This document shows, piece after piece, positions 1 to 6,167 of a stretch of 10,639 nucleotides of DNA. Made by a program: the position numbers and the translations under genes. Origin of the DNA: Burkholderiaceae bacterium (GTDB lineage: Bacteria > Pseudomonadota > Gammaproteobacteria > Burkholderiales > Burkholderiaceae); NCBI GenBank assembly GCA_947374315.1, contig CANCBK010000062.1:1-10639 (forward strand). The letters are read 5' to 3'. Position 1 is the stretch's first letter; each line of letters opens with the position of its first letter. The notes beneath the pieces were generated by a model. That model was not told where the DNA came from. It saw only the letters and a list, made by a program, of their open reading frames with translations, and made no database searches.

Positions 1-418
1 TGTGATCTTTGATTGGCATCCAAGTGGACAGAGGATTTTCTTTCCAGGCGCCATTTTCAAAGGTGCCATAGAGACGCCATTGAGATGAATCACAACGAAT
101 GCCTTCATATTGAATCTGGTTATTGCCGTTTGGGCTGGTGAGAATAACCGTGTATCGAGTGATGCCGTCTGCACCAATCAGAATGGAGTCTGTATCTATT
201 GCAAACTTAAAGATTGTCTGTTGGGATACGTAAAAAGGTTGGATAGTCGCCTTATTGGGCGGATTCAGAGGCATTGCCGTCGAACCCTCTTTAAATATCA
301 TGGGTGCAAATGGATCAACCCCACTTTCCAAGGCGTCCCCAGCACATCCTACTAAAGCTAGGCTAAGCGCCAAGCCTATGGAAAAAAGTTGAATACGGCA
401 GATTGAAGGTTTCATCAT
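1..418 (-). CDS. CNP1-like family lipoprotein (3' end outside the window)
   Basis: Small secreted lipoprotein of the CNP1-like family, a group of unknown function common in betaproteobacteria. Translating from the ATG at 418 gives 139 codons that stay open to the window edge, so the C-terminus is missing. Residues 1-24 form a lipoprotein signal peptide (basic start, hydrophobic LALSLALVG) ending in the lipobox LVGC, with Cys25 as the lipidated residue. Residues +2/+3 are Ala-Gly, which fits sorting to the outer membrane. The mature part has the family's pattern: a [17 protein letters not shown] stretch (75-93), then QYEGIRC (103-109), then a WRLYGTF...GAW block (114-125). The start overlaps the rppH stop in an ATGA arrangement, so translation is probably coupled and both genes share one transcript. 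A second ATG follows immediately at 415. The family assignment is from memory of its sequence pattern. Confidence 0.85.
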   Translation of the reverse strand, partial: MMKPSICRIQLFSIGLALSLALVGCAGDALESGVDPFAPMIFKEGSTAMPLNPPNKATIQPFYVSQQTIFKFAIDTDSILIGADGITRYTVILTSPNGNNQIQYEGIRCDSSQWRLYGTFENGAWKENPLSTWMPIKDH

Positions 419-1011
419 GGCTTATCAGTGGGTTTTGGTTCTTTAGGCTCATCTTCTTCGCCTGCATAAAAAGATTGAAGTAGATCGAGTGGTGATCCCC
501 AAGCAAGTTGTTGCATGCGAATTCCTCTAGAGAGGTAGCGAGCCAGTTCAGAAAGGGCGAGTTGGTAAACCTCACGCTTAAAGTCAATGACGGAGTCCAA
601 TTGAATCCAGAAAGGGACCCAGCGCCAAGCATCGAACTCAGGATGTTCCGTAGCACGGAGTTGAATATCGCTGTCTAGACCCACTAAACGCAATAAAAAC
701 CAAATCTGCTTTTGACCGCGATAGCTGGGTCTATGGTTTCTGGAGCTATGTTGCCGGCGTAAGAACTCCTCAGGGACGTCGTAACGAAGCCAGTCCCTGG
801 TTCGTCCAATAATTTGGACATGTTCTGGTAGCAAGCCAACTTCCTCGTGCAATTCGCGGTACATAGCCTGCTCTGGGCTTTCACCATGCTGAATCCCGCC
901 CTGCGGGAACTGCCACGAATGCTGCCCAACGCGTTTTCCCCAGAAAACCTCGTTATGGCTATTGAGGAGGACTATGCCGACATTGGGTCGATACCCTTCA
1001 CGGTCAAGCAT
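415..1011 (-). CDS. rppH: RNA pyrophosphohydrolase RppH (Nudix hydrolase)
   Basis: Cytoplasmic Nudix hydrolase that removes pyrophosphate from the 5' triphosphate end of RNAs, opening them to RNase E decay. The 198-residue product starts [14 protein letters not shown], matching the usual RppH N-terminus, which fixes the start. The Nudix box runs from Gly38 to Leu60 and is intact (G38, E44, R52-E53, E56-E57, G59), so the metal-binding glutamates are present. Other RppH signatures are WQFPQGG (33-39), WLRYD and a [11 protein letters not shown] segment before the C-terminal helices. It is about 20 residues longer than the E. coli protein, with an acidic/proline-rich tail ([14 protein letters not shown]) that probably is disordered. 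A GAGG ribosome-binding site lies 7 nt upstream (1019-1022). It is divergent from proS and is followed, with a 4-nt overlap, by the CNP1-like lipoprotein gene. Confidence 0.96.
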   Translation of the reverse strand: MLDREGYRPNVGIVLLNSHNEVFWGKRVGQHSWQFPQGGIQHGESPEQAMYRELHEEVGLLPEHVQIIGRTRDWLRYDVPEEFLRRQHSSRNHRPSYRGQKQIWFLLRLVGLDSDIQLRATEHPEFDAWRWVPFWIQLDSVIDFKREVYQLALSELARYLSRGIRMQQLAWGSPLDLLQSFYAGEEDEPKEPKPTDKP

Positions 1012-1046
1012 GATCGTGCCTCAAATCCTTTAAAATCAATGATTTG

Positions 1047-1052
1047 ATTATA
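1047..1052 (-). promoter_or_regulatory. Candidate -10 element for rppH
   Basis: On the minus strand this is a perfect TATAAT, 35 bp before the rppH start. A matching -35 at 17 bp spacing (CTGTGA) is poor, and the TG upstream is one base too far for a classical extended -10. Initiation would fall near 1040 and leave a leader of about 29 nt carrying the GAGG ribosome-binding site. The promoter would overlap the proS start region on the other strand, so the two genes could interfere with each other's initiation. This rests on motif match only. Confidence 0.4.
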
Positions 1053-1059
1053 TCCATAC

Positions 1060-2802
1060 ATGAAAGCTTCACAGTCATTTCTCGCCACGCTAAAAGAAGC
1101 CCCCTCTGACGCTGAGGTGGTTTCGCACAAACTCATGGTGCGTGCTGGTTTAATTCGCAAACTCAGTGCCGGTATTTACAACTATTTGCCTTTGGGTCTG
1201 AAGTCTATCCGTAAGGTAGAGAACATCATCCGCGAAGAAATGAATCGCGCTGGCGCAATCGAGATGCTTATGCCGATGATTCAGCCGGCTGAGTTATGGC
1301 AAGAGACTGGACGTTGGGAAAAGATGGGGCCAGAGTTGCTTCGCATCAAAGACCGTCATGATCGCGACTTTTTAATTCAGCCTACCTCGGAAGAGGTAGT
1401 GACAGATTTAGCCCGCAACGAAATTAAGAGTTACAAACAGCTCCCCGTGAATTTTTATCAAATTCAGACAAAGTTCCGTGATGAGCGTCGTCCGCGTTTT
1501 GGCATTATGCGGGGTCGTGAGTTCAGCATGAAGGATGCTTATTCATTTGATCGTGATACCGAGGGATTGAAGAAGTCCTATCAAATCATGTTTGATGCTT
1601 ACACCCGTATCTTTAAACGGATGGGTTTGAAGTTTCGCGCAGTGACTGCTGATAACGGCGCCATTGGTGGATCAGGTAGCCAAGAGTTTCATGTGATTGC
1701 GGATACCGGTGAAGATGCCATTGTGTATTGCCCTAGCTCAGATTACGCAGCTAATCTTGAGGCTGCTGAGTCGCTCTCTTTGATTGCGGCGCGTGCTGCT
1801 GCAACTCAGGCGATGACTAAGGTCGCAACGCCCGATCAAACGAATTGCGCCGAGGTTGCGGCATTTTTAAAGCTACCACTAGAGCAGACGGTGAAGTCTT
1901 TACTATTTGCTGCCGATCAAGAAGAAGGCCCTGCTAAATTATTTATGGTGTTGGTACGCGGCGATCATGAGCTCAATGAAATCAAGGCCAGCAAGATTCC
2001 TGGCATGACTGAATCACGTTTTGCTAGTGAGGCCGAGATCAGGCAGGCTTGTAATGCACCTGCAGGTTATTTAGGGCCTGTTGGGGTTGCTTCTGATGTA
2101 ACCATCATTGCTGATCGCACTGTTGCTGATATGTCTGATTTTGTCTGTGGCGCCAATGATGCCGGGCATCACCTAACAGGTGTGAACTGGGGCCGTGACT
2201 TGCCTGAGCCTTTAGTGATGGATCTGCGCAATGCGGTTGTAGGAGACCTTTCTCCTGATGGCAAAGGTGTTGTTGATATTTGCCGGGGCATTGAAGTGGG
2301 TCATGTATTCCAGTTGGGTACGCGTTACTCTGAAGCGATGGGCTGCACTTATCTCGACCAACAAGGTAAAGCACAACCAATGGTGATGGGTTGTTATGGC
2401 ATTGGCGTGACCCGTTTATTAGGTGCCGCCATTGAGCAGGGCAACGATGAGCGTGGCATTATTTGGCCGATCTCCATGGCGCCATTTGAAGTGGTGATCT
2501 GCCCAATGGGCTATGACAAATCAGAAGCCGTGAAAGTAGCTGCTGATCAATTGCATGATGAACTGGTTGCTGCCGGAATAGATGTTGTTCTGGATGATCG
2601 TGGCGAAAGGCCGGGCGCGATGTTTGCTGACTGGGAATTGATTGGTGTGCCATTCCGCGTAGTGATTGGCGATCGTGGTTTGGTAGATGCTCAGGTGGAG
2701 TTCAAAGGCCGCACGGACGCCGAGTCACAAAACATCCCGCTGACAGAAATTCAAGCAACAGTGATCGCTGCAGTTGATGCTGCCAAGAAATTAATTTCTT
2801 AA
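1060..2802 (+). CDS. proS: Prolyl-tRNA synthetase, bacterial type with editing insertion
   Basis: Charges tRNA(Pro) with proline in the cytoplasm; class II aminoacyl-tRNA synthetase of 580 residues, normal for the bacterial long form. The start [15 protein letters not shown] is the family's standard N-terminus. The class II core shows motif 1 near 64-86 (ending ELWQETGRW), the TSE proline/ATP loop (109-111), motif 2 at 140-160 ([20 protein letters not shown]) and motif 3 at 444-452 (GCYGIGVTR). Between motifs 2 and 3, about 225-405, lies the YbaK-like editing domain that hydrolyses mischarged Ala-tRNA(Pro). Its key lysine is present in TVKSLLF (Lys279, the same number as in E. coli), as are GDHELNEIK and the GPVG loop. 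The anticodon-binding domain occupies about 475-578. No clear Shine-Dalgarno sequence precedes the ATG. The gene is divergent from rppH and convergent with ffh, with 19 bp to the ffh stop. Confidence 0.98.
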   Translation: MKASQSFLATLKEAPSDAEVVSHKLMVRAGLIRKLSAGIYNYLPLGLKSIRKVENIIREEMNRAGAIEMLMPMIQPAELWQETGRWEKMGPELLRIKDRHDRDFLIQPTSEEVVTDLARNEIKSYKQLPVNFYQIQTKFRDERRPRFGIMRGREFSMKDAYSFDRDTEGLKKSYQIMFDAYTRIFKRMGLKFRAVTADNGAIGGSGSQEFHVIADTGEDAIVYCPSSDYAANLEAAESLSLIAARAAATQAMTKVATPDQTNCAEVAAFLKLPLEQTVKSLLFAADQEEGPAKLFMVLVRGDHELNEIKASKIPGMTESRFASEAEIRQACNAPAGYLGPVGVASDVTIIADRTVADMSDFVCGANDAGHHLTGVNWGRDLPEPLVMDLRNAVVGDLSPDGKGVVDICRGIEVGHVFQLGTRYSEAMGCTYLDQQGKAQPMVMGCYGIGVTRLLGAAIEQGNDERGIIWPISMAPFEVVICPMGYDKSEAVKVAADQLHDELVAAGIDVVLDDRGERPGAMFADWELIGVPFRVVIGDRGLVDAQVEFKGRTDAESQNIPLTEIQATVIAAVDAAKKLIS

Positions 2803-2821
2803 GTTCAATTGTTCTTAACGG

Positions 2822-4204
2822 TTATTTTTTAAAGAGCCCGCCAATCCCTTTGGCGGCTCCTTTTGCGGCCATGGTGGCCATCGTGCGCGCCATCTTGCCG
2901 CCCTTGAACTGCTTCATCATCGTTTGCATTTGCTCAAATTGGGCCAGCAGTCGATTCACTTCTTGAACTTCGACGCCTGCGCCGGCTGCAATGCGGCGTT
3001 TACGGGTGGCTTTTAGTAACTCAGGTTTAGCGCGCTCTTTTGGTGTCATGCTATCGATGATCCCGCGCATACGCTTTGTTTGCTTATCGGCAGCGCTCAA
3101 ATTGGTTTTGGAGGCTGCTTGTGCCATATGGCTTGGCAACTTATCCATCAAGCTGGCCATACCACCCATTTGTTGCATCTGTGCAAGCTGGTCCCTGAAG
3201 TCACCCAGATCAAATCCACCTTTAGAAATCTTGCTCGCTAATTTTTCGGCTTTAGCGACATCGACGTTTTGCTGTGCTTGCTCAACTAAAGCAAGAATAT
3301 CCCCCATGCCCAAAATACGGTTAGCCATTCGGTCAGCATCGAATGCTTCGAGACCATCCATTTTTTCGGCAACACCGATAAATTTGAGTGGCACGCCGGT
3401 AATTTGACGCACGGAAAGTGCTGCACCCCCTCGTGAATCACCATCAAGCTTGGTAAGGATGACGCCAGTGAGTGGAAGTGCTTCATGAAAGGCTTTGGCG
3501 GTATTAACGGCATCTTGTCCCAGCATGGCGTCAACCACAAACAAGGTTTCAATTGGATGAAGGTTGGCATGCAAGGTTGTGATCTCTTGCATCAGCGCTT
3601 CATCAATACCTAGGCGACCAGCAGTATCAACCAACAAGACATCAAAATAGTGGCGACGTGCCCAATCTAGTGCGGCTGCGGCAATTTCACTAGGCTTTTG
3701 ATTGATATTGCTTGGGAAAAATTCAGCGCCAACCTGTTTGGTGACCGTCTCTAGCTGTTCGATAGCAGCAGGACGATATATGTCGCAAGAGACCGTTAAT
3801 ACTTTCTTTTTCTTTTTTTCTTGCAGAAATTTCGCTAATTTACCTACGGAAGTGGTCTTGCCCGCGCCTTGCAGGCCTGCCATCAAGATTACTGCGGGTG
3901 GTTGAGTGGCTAAGTTGAGTTCACCACTTTGCGTCGTATCGCCACGCATGACTTGGGCAAGTTCACGCTGTACAACCCCCACCAACGCCTGACCCGGGCT
4001 GAGGCTGCCAACCACTTCTTCGCCAAGGGCTTTAAATTTAATTTGTTCGAGTAAAGATTTAACAACCGGCAGCGCAACGTCTGCCTCCAATAAGGCTAAG
4101 CGAATCTCCCGCAGCATGTCTGCAGTATTGGTTTCGGTGAGGCGAGCTTGGCCCCGCATTGTTTTAACAACACGAGATAAGCGGTCGGTGAGATTCTCTA
4201 GCAT
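2822..4204 (-). CDS. ffh: Signal recognition particle protein Ffh (SRP54 GTPase)
   Basis: Protein part of the bacterial signal recognition particle. It binds 4.5S RNA and hydrophobic signal sequences on ribosomes and delivers them to FtsY and the SecYEG/YidC sites at the inner membrane. The 460 residues fit the family. The N domain is about 1-95 (ALLEADVAL motif at 37-45). The G domain is about 100-295 with the P-loop GLQGAGKTT (110-118), DTAGR (193-197), TKLDGDSRGG (251-260) and GVAEKMDGLEAF (277-288). The M domain runs from about 325 to the end and holds the RNA-binding helix-turn-helix (KRRIAAGAGVEVQEVNRLL, 402-420) and a methionine-rich tail (QMQTMMKQF, MARTMATMAAKG). The RNA-binding loop has GAG where many homologues have GSG. 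A lysine run (EKKKKKV, 129-135) is encoded by an A-rich stretch. The start is 20 bp from the divergent ypjD-like gene. Confidence 0.98.
   Translation of the reverse strand: MLENLTDRLSRVVKTMRGQARLTETNTADMLREIRLALLEADVALPVVKSLLEQIKFKALGEEVVGSLSPGQALVGVVQRELAQVMRGDTTQSGELNLATQPPAVILMAGLQGAGKTTSVGKLAKFLQEKKKKKVLTVSCDIYRPAAIEQLETVTKQVGAEFFPSNINQKPSEIAAAALDWARRHYFDVLLVDTAGRLGIDEALMQEITTLHANLHPIETLFVVDAMLGQDAVNTAKAFHEALPLTGVILTKLDGDSRGGAALSVRQITGVPLKFIGVAEKMDGLEAFDADRMANRILGMGDILALVEQAQQNVDVAKAEKLASKISKGGFDLGDFRDQLAQMQQMGGMASLMDKLPSHMAQAASKTNLSAADKQTKRMRGIIDSMTPKERAKPELLKATRKRRIAAGAGVEVQEVNRLLAQFEQMQTMMKQFKGGKMARTMATMAAKGAAKGIGGLFKK
2834..2859 (+). terminator. Hairpin in ffh 3' end, probable proS terminator
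   Basis: On the plus strand GAGCC-C-GCCAA, loop TCCCT, TTGGC-GGCTC forms a 10-bp GC-rich stem with one bulged C. It is followed by C and then four T (2861-2864), a short U-tract. It lies 31 bp after the proS stop, inside the last codons of the convergent ffh gene (encoding KGIGGLF). On the minus strand the same stem is followed by TTTAAAAAATAA, so it could also act weakly at the end of the ffh mRNA. The short T-run keeps this uncertain. Confidence 0.5.
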
Positions 4205-4224
4205 TTATCGATTAGACTTTCCAG

Positions 4225-5073
4225 ATGGATATTTTAGGTTACTCAGGCTCGGGATGGATCCCATCCGCACTTTATTTGCTTCTTTTAGTCTTTTTAAGCT
4301 CAAGACCGAAGGAGCAAGTCCAATCCGCTGCTGTTACTGGCCTTGTTCAGGCGGCGATTTTCTTGATTCTGCTCGTTCACGGGATCCAGTTGCATGATTC
4401 GGTCTTTACACCGCAAGGTTTTGTCTTTGGATTTGCCCAAGACCTCTCGCTGATTGCATGGGTGGGCCTCGCTTTTTATTGGTTTCAGTCTTGGTTTTTG
4501 CCTATTTCTAGTTTGCGTTGGCTGGTTTTGTTATTCGCCCTCATCTGTTCGGCGTTGCCGGCTATTTTCTCGGGCACTTTGATTTCTCCAAAGGCAGTAT
4601 CTGATCCATGGTTTAAGGCTCACTTTATTGTTGCTACCATTTCAGTCGGGTTATTGAGCTTAGCAGCGATACATGCGATGTTGATGAGTGTTCAGGATCG
4701 CGCTTTACACCGTCAATTAGCCATCATCCCAAACAGTCGTTTAGCCATTTGGCTTGAAGATTTGCCGCCATTGATGACGATGGAGAGTCTGCTATTTAAT
4801 TTGCTGTATGTTGGTTTTGCGCTTCTGAGTCTGACGGTATTCTCCGGCCTACTCTTCTCGCAAACCTTATTTGGCAAGCCTCTGGTGTTTGATCACAAGA
4901 CTATCTTTGCGCTGATCTCTTGGTTCTTGTTTGCCGGCCTGCTCGTTGCGCGTTGGCGTGTAGGTTTACGTGGACGCATGGCTGTGCGGTGGGTTCTAAG
5001 TGCCTACACTGCTTTATTGCTGGCTTATGTTGGTAGCCGTTTTGTTTTGGAAGTCATTCTTCAGAGGGTATGA
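4225..5073 (+). CDS. ypjD: YpjD-like inner-membrane protein, CcsA/cytochrome c assembly superfamily
   Basis: Integral membrane protein of 282 residues with about eight predicted membrane spans (roughly 13-25, 36-53, 70-88, 97-118, 133-153, 190-212, 226-244, 258-278). The C-terminal half closely resembles E. coli YpjD as I recall it: LPPLMTMESLLF (180-191), LSLTVFSGLLF, ALISWFLFAGLLV, LRGR (248-251) and LAYVGSR (266-272). YpjD belongs to the superfamily of CcsA/CcmC heme-handling cytochrome c assembly proteins. Candidate heme-ligand histidines here are His133 and His224, but the tryptophan-rich WWD loop of true CcsA/CcmC is not evident. A role in cytochrome maturation is therefore unproven. 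The divergent arrangement with ffh also occurs in E. coli. No strong ribosome-binding site is visible. The stop is 4 nt before the TTG start of the downstream zinc-ribbon/AmpD gene, indicating an operon. Confidence 0.85.
   Translation: MDILGYSGSGWIPSALYLLLLVFLSSRPKEQVQSAAVTGLVQAAIFLILLVHGIQLHDSVFTPQGFVFGFAQDLSLIAWVGLAFYWFQSWFLPISSLRWLVLLFALICSALPAIFSGTLISPKAVSDPWFKAHFIVATISVGLLSLAAIHAMLMSVQDRALHRQLAIIPNSRLAIWLEDLPPLMTMESLLFNLLYVGFALLSLTVFSGLLFSQTLFGKPLVFDHKTIFALISWFLFAGLLVARWRVGLRGRMAVRWVLSAYTALLLAYVGSRFVLEVILQRV
5063..5068 (+). promoter_or_regulatory. Ribosome-binding site that places the TTG start of the AmpD fusion
   Basis: AGAGGG lies at the very end of the ypjD-like gene, 9 nt before TTG at 5078. 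Starting at that TTG gives a protein beginning MIKWLLLFAGAG, the short hydrophobic anchor usual for PP0621-type proteins. The ATG at 5070 overlapping the ypjD stop is in another frame and ends after three codons, so it cannot be the start. The in-frame ATG at 5000 would need about 26 extra codons buried in ypjD. Confidence 0.7.
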
Positions 5074-5077
5074 CGTT

Positions 5078-5893
5078 TTGATTAAGTGGCTTCTTTTATT
5101 TGCTGGCGCAGGTTTTTTTTATCTTTGGTTAAAGGGTAAAAAGCAGGTAAAGCTCAATGCGGAAGAGGCTGCGAAGGCAAAAGCAAGGCAATCTAGCATT
5201 TCTGAGCCGGAGATGATTGTCCAGTGCCATAGTTGTTCAGTCCACCTTCCAAAGTCTGAGGCGATTACTCAAGAGGATCGCTTTTATTGCTCAACAGCAC
5301 ATCTTGATAGCCTTGACGATCAGGGATGGCTTGGTTCTGCCGCTTGGCGAGCCTCCCCCAATCAAGATGCTCGGCCAGCAGGGCTCACGCCAGATTTAAT
5401 GGTGATTCATCACATTAGCCTGCCACCTAGCGGCTTTGTGGATCGAAGTTGCACGCAATTTATTGTGGATTTTTTCCAAAATACGCTCGATGTCTCGATG
5501 CATCCCTATTTTGAAGAGATTGCCGATCAGAAAGTCTCAAGCCATTTCTTAATTTCTCGTCGTGGCGAGGTTTTTCAGTTCGTTTCCACTCAAAACAAGG
5601 CCTGGCATGCTGGCCTTTCTTCCTTTTTGGGTCGTGAAAAGTGCAATGATTTTTCTATTGGGGTTGAATTGGAGGGTGACGGAGTGCACCCCTTCGAGGA
5701 GATTCAATATGAAGCGCTTGTTAAATTGAGCGCCCAGCTTGGGCTTATTTACCCAGATTTACAATTTGTTGGACATAGTGACATTGCCCCAGGAAGAAAA
5801 ACAGATCCAGGCATTCAATTTAATTGGCAAAAATTCCAAGCTAAAAGCGATATTTCTGTCGCAAAATTGCCCTTCGGACTAGCCCCTCGTTAG
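5078..5893 (+). CDS. ampD: Fusion of PP0621-type membrane zinc-ribbon segment and AmpD (1,6-anhydro-MurNAc-L-Ala amidase)
   Basis: Predicted 271-residue protein from the TTG at 5078. Residues 2-18 form one hydrophobic segment, followed by a basic/charged linker (KGKKQVKLNAEEAAKAKA). Next comes a zinc-ribbon-like motif with C50, C53, C71 and H75 (QCHSC ... FYCSTAH). This half resembles PP0621-family proteins, which are normally separate small genes of unknown function. From about residue 78 onward is a complete AmpD domain, the zinc amidase that cleaves the stem peptide from 1,6-anhydro-MurNAc during peptidoglycan recycling. It shows LMVIHHISLPP (H111), KAWHAGLSSFLGREKCNDFS, GVELEG (E197) and VGHSDIAPGRKTDPG (H233, K241, D243). 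The zinc ligands and the catalytic Glu and Lys are thus present. No ATG, GTG or TTG occurs in frame between the ATG of EMIVQC and the ATG of DLMVIHH, which is inside the amidase core. A separate full AmpD is therefore unlikely. AmpD is usually soluble and cytoplasmic; this one would be tethered to the inner membrane. The anchor orientation is inferred. Confidence 0.9.
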   Translation: MIKWLLLFAGAGFFYLWLKGKKQVKLNAEEAAKAKARQSSISEPEMIVQCHSCSVHLPKSEAITQEDRFYCSTAHLDSLDDQGWLGSAAWRASPNQDARPAGLTPDLMVIHHISLPPSGFVDRSCTQFIVDFFQNTLDVSMHPYFEEIADQKVSSHFLISRRGEVFQFVSTQNKAWHAGLSSFLGREKCNDFSIGVELEGDGVHPFEEIQYEALVKLSAQLGLIYPDLQFVGHSDIAPGRKTDPGIQFNWQKFQAKSDISVAKLPFGLAPR

Positions 5894-5931
5894 ACCTAAA
5901 AATTAGTATGTGAGCACACGCTTACTTTATT

Positions 5932-5951
5932 GCCCTTTAGCTAAAAAGGGC
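5932..5951 (+). terminator. Hairpin after ampD, possible weak terminator
   Basis: GCCCTTT, loop AGCTAA, AAAGGGC makes a perfect 7-bp stem 38 bp after the ampD stop. It is followed by TAAAAAATCC, so there is no U-tract on the plus strand and it is not a standard intrinsic terminator. On the minus strand the A-run becomes T-rich but lies on the wrong side of the stem. It may mark the 3' end of the ypjD-ampD message or only be a structured end. Confidence 0.3.
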
Positions 5952-6030
5952 TAAAAAATCCGCACCAAAATGACTCCAAAATTAGTGGCAAACTAAGGAA
6001 AAATACTTATAAATATTCATCAGAAATGTC

Positions 6031-6059
6031 TTACTAAATTCTGAATATTTCCCTATACT
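6031..6059 (+). promoter_or_regulatory. Candidate nrdAB promoter
   Basis: TATACT at 6054-6059 is a good -10 element (five of six consensus bases), with TTACTA at 6031-6036 as a weak -35 at exactly 17 bp spacing. Initiation would fall near 6066, giving a leader of about 100 nt before nrdA. The -10 lies inside the upstream NrdR-like box, which is what a repressor site should do. The weak -35 is offset by A-tract-rich DNA upstream. Motif evidence only. Confidence 0.5.
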
Positions 6060-6065
6060 TAGTGT
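6050..6065 (+). promoter_or_regulatory. NrdR box 1 (upstream, overlaps the -10)
   Basis: TCCCTATACTTAGTGT matches about 12 of 16 positions of the NrdR operator as I recall it (ACACWATATATWGTGT), with a perfect GTGT right arm. It starts exactly 31 bp before box 2, about three helical turns, which is the usual spacing for paired NrdR sites in front of ribonucleotide reductase genes. NrdR is the zinc-finger/ATP-cone repressor of nrd operons; its gene is not in this window. Confidence 0.75.
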
Positions 6066-6080
6066 CAAATGCACTTCGAA

Positions 6081-6096
6081 ACACTAGATGTAGTGT
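6081..6096 (+). promoter_or_regulatory. NrdR box 2 (downstream)
   Basis: ACACTAGATGTAGTGT matches 14 of 16 positions of the NrdR consensus and is a near-perfect palindrome (ACACTA/TAGTGT arms). It lies in the predicted leader, 71 bp before the nrdA start. With box 1 it forms the typical pair, so repression of nrdAB by NrdR when dNTP or dATP levels are high is very likely. Confidence 0.85.
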
Positions 6097-6157
6097 TTGA
6101 ATACAGCAATACCCCATTGTTTTTTAACGATTTTTTGTCCAAATAACTATATATAAG

Positions 6158-6162
6158 CAGGA
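6158..6162 (+). promoter_or_regulatory. Ribosome-binding site of nrdA
   Basis: CAGGA followed by five A/T bases before the ATG at 6168. This spacing supports 6168 over the later in-frame ATGs at codons 20 and 26, which lack such a site. The low-complexity N-terminal extension of NrdA is therefore probably translated. Confidence 0.65.
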
Positions 6163-6167
6163 AAAAT

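Noticed and set aside
2991..3407. 138-codon plus-strand frame inside ffh
   Set aside because: It is antisense to the conserved ffh coding sequence, with a composition typical of a mirror frame and no motif of its own.
5000..5077. ATG at 5000 as the start of the zinc-ribbon/AmpD gene
   Set aside because: It overlaps ypjD by 74 bp, has no suitable ribosome-binding site noted, and adds residues that are only the shadow translation of ypjD; TTG 5078 fits better.
5070..5081. ATGA overlap at the ypjD stop as a coupled start
   Set aside because: The frame reads only Met-Thr-Phe and then stops.
6148..6153. TATATA just before nrdA as a second -10
   Set aside because: No -35-like hexamer lies at an acceptable distance (TTGTCC is only 7 bp away) and it would leave almost no leader before the ribosome-binding site.
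5894..6167. A small gene, DnaA box or riboswitch in the ampD-nrdA gap
   Set aside because: No open frame with a ribosome-binding site, no TTATNCACA box and no long conserved-looking structure were found; promoter, NrdR boxes and A-tracts explain the region.
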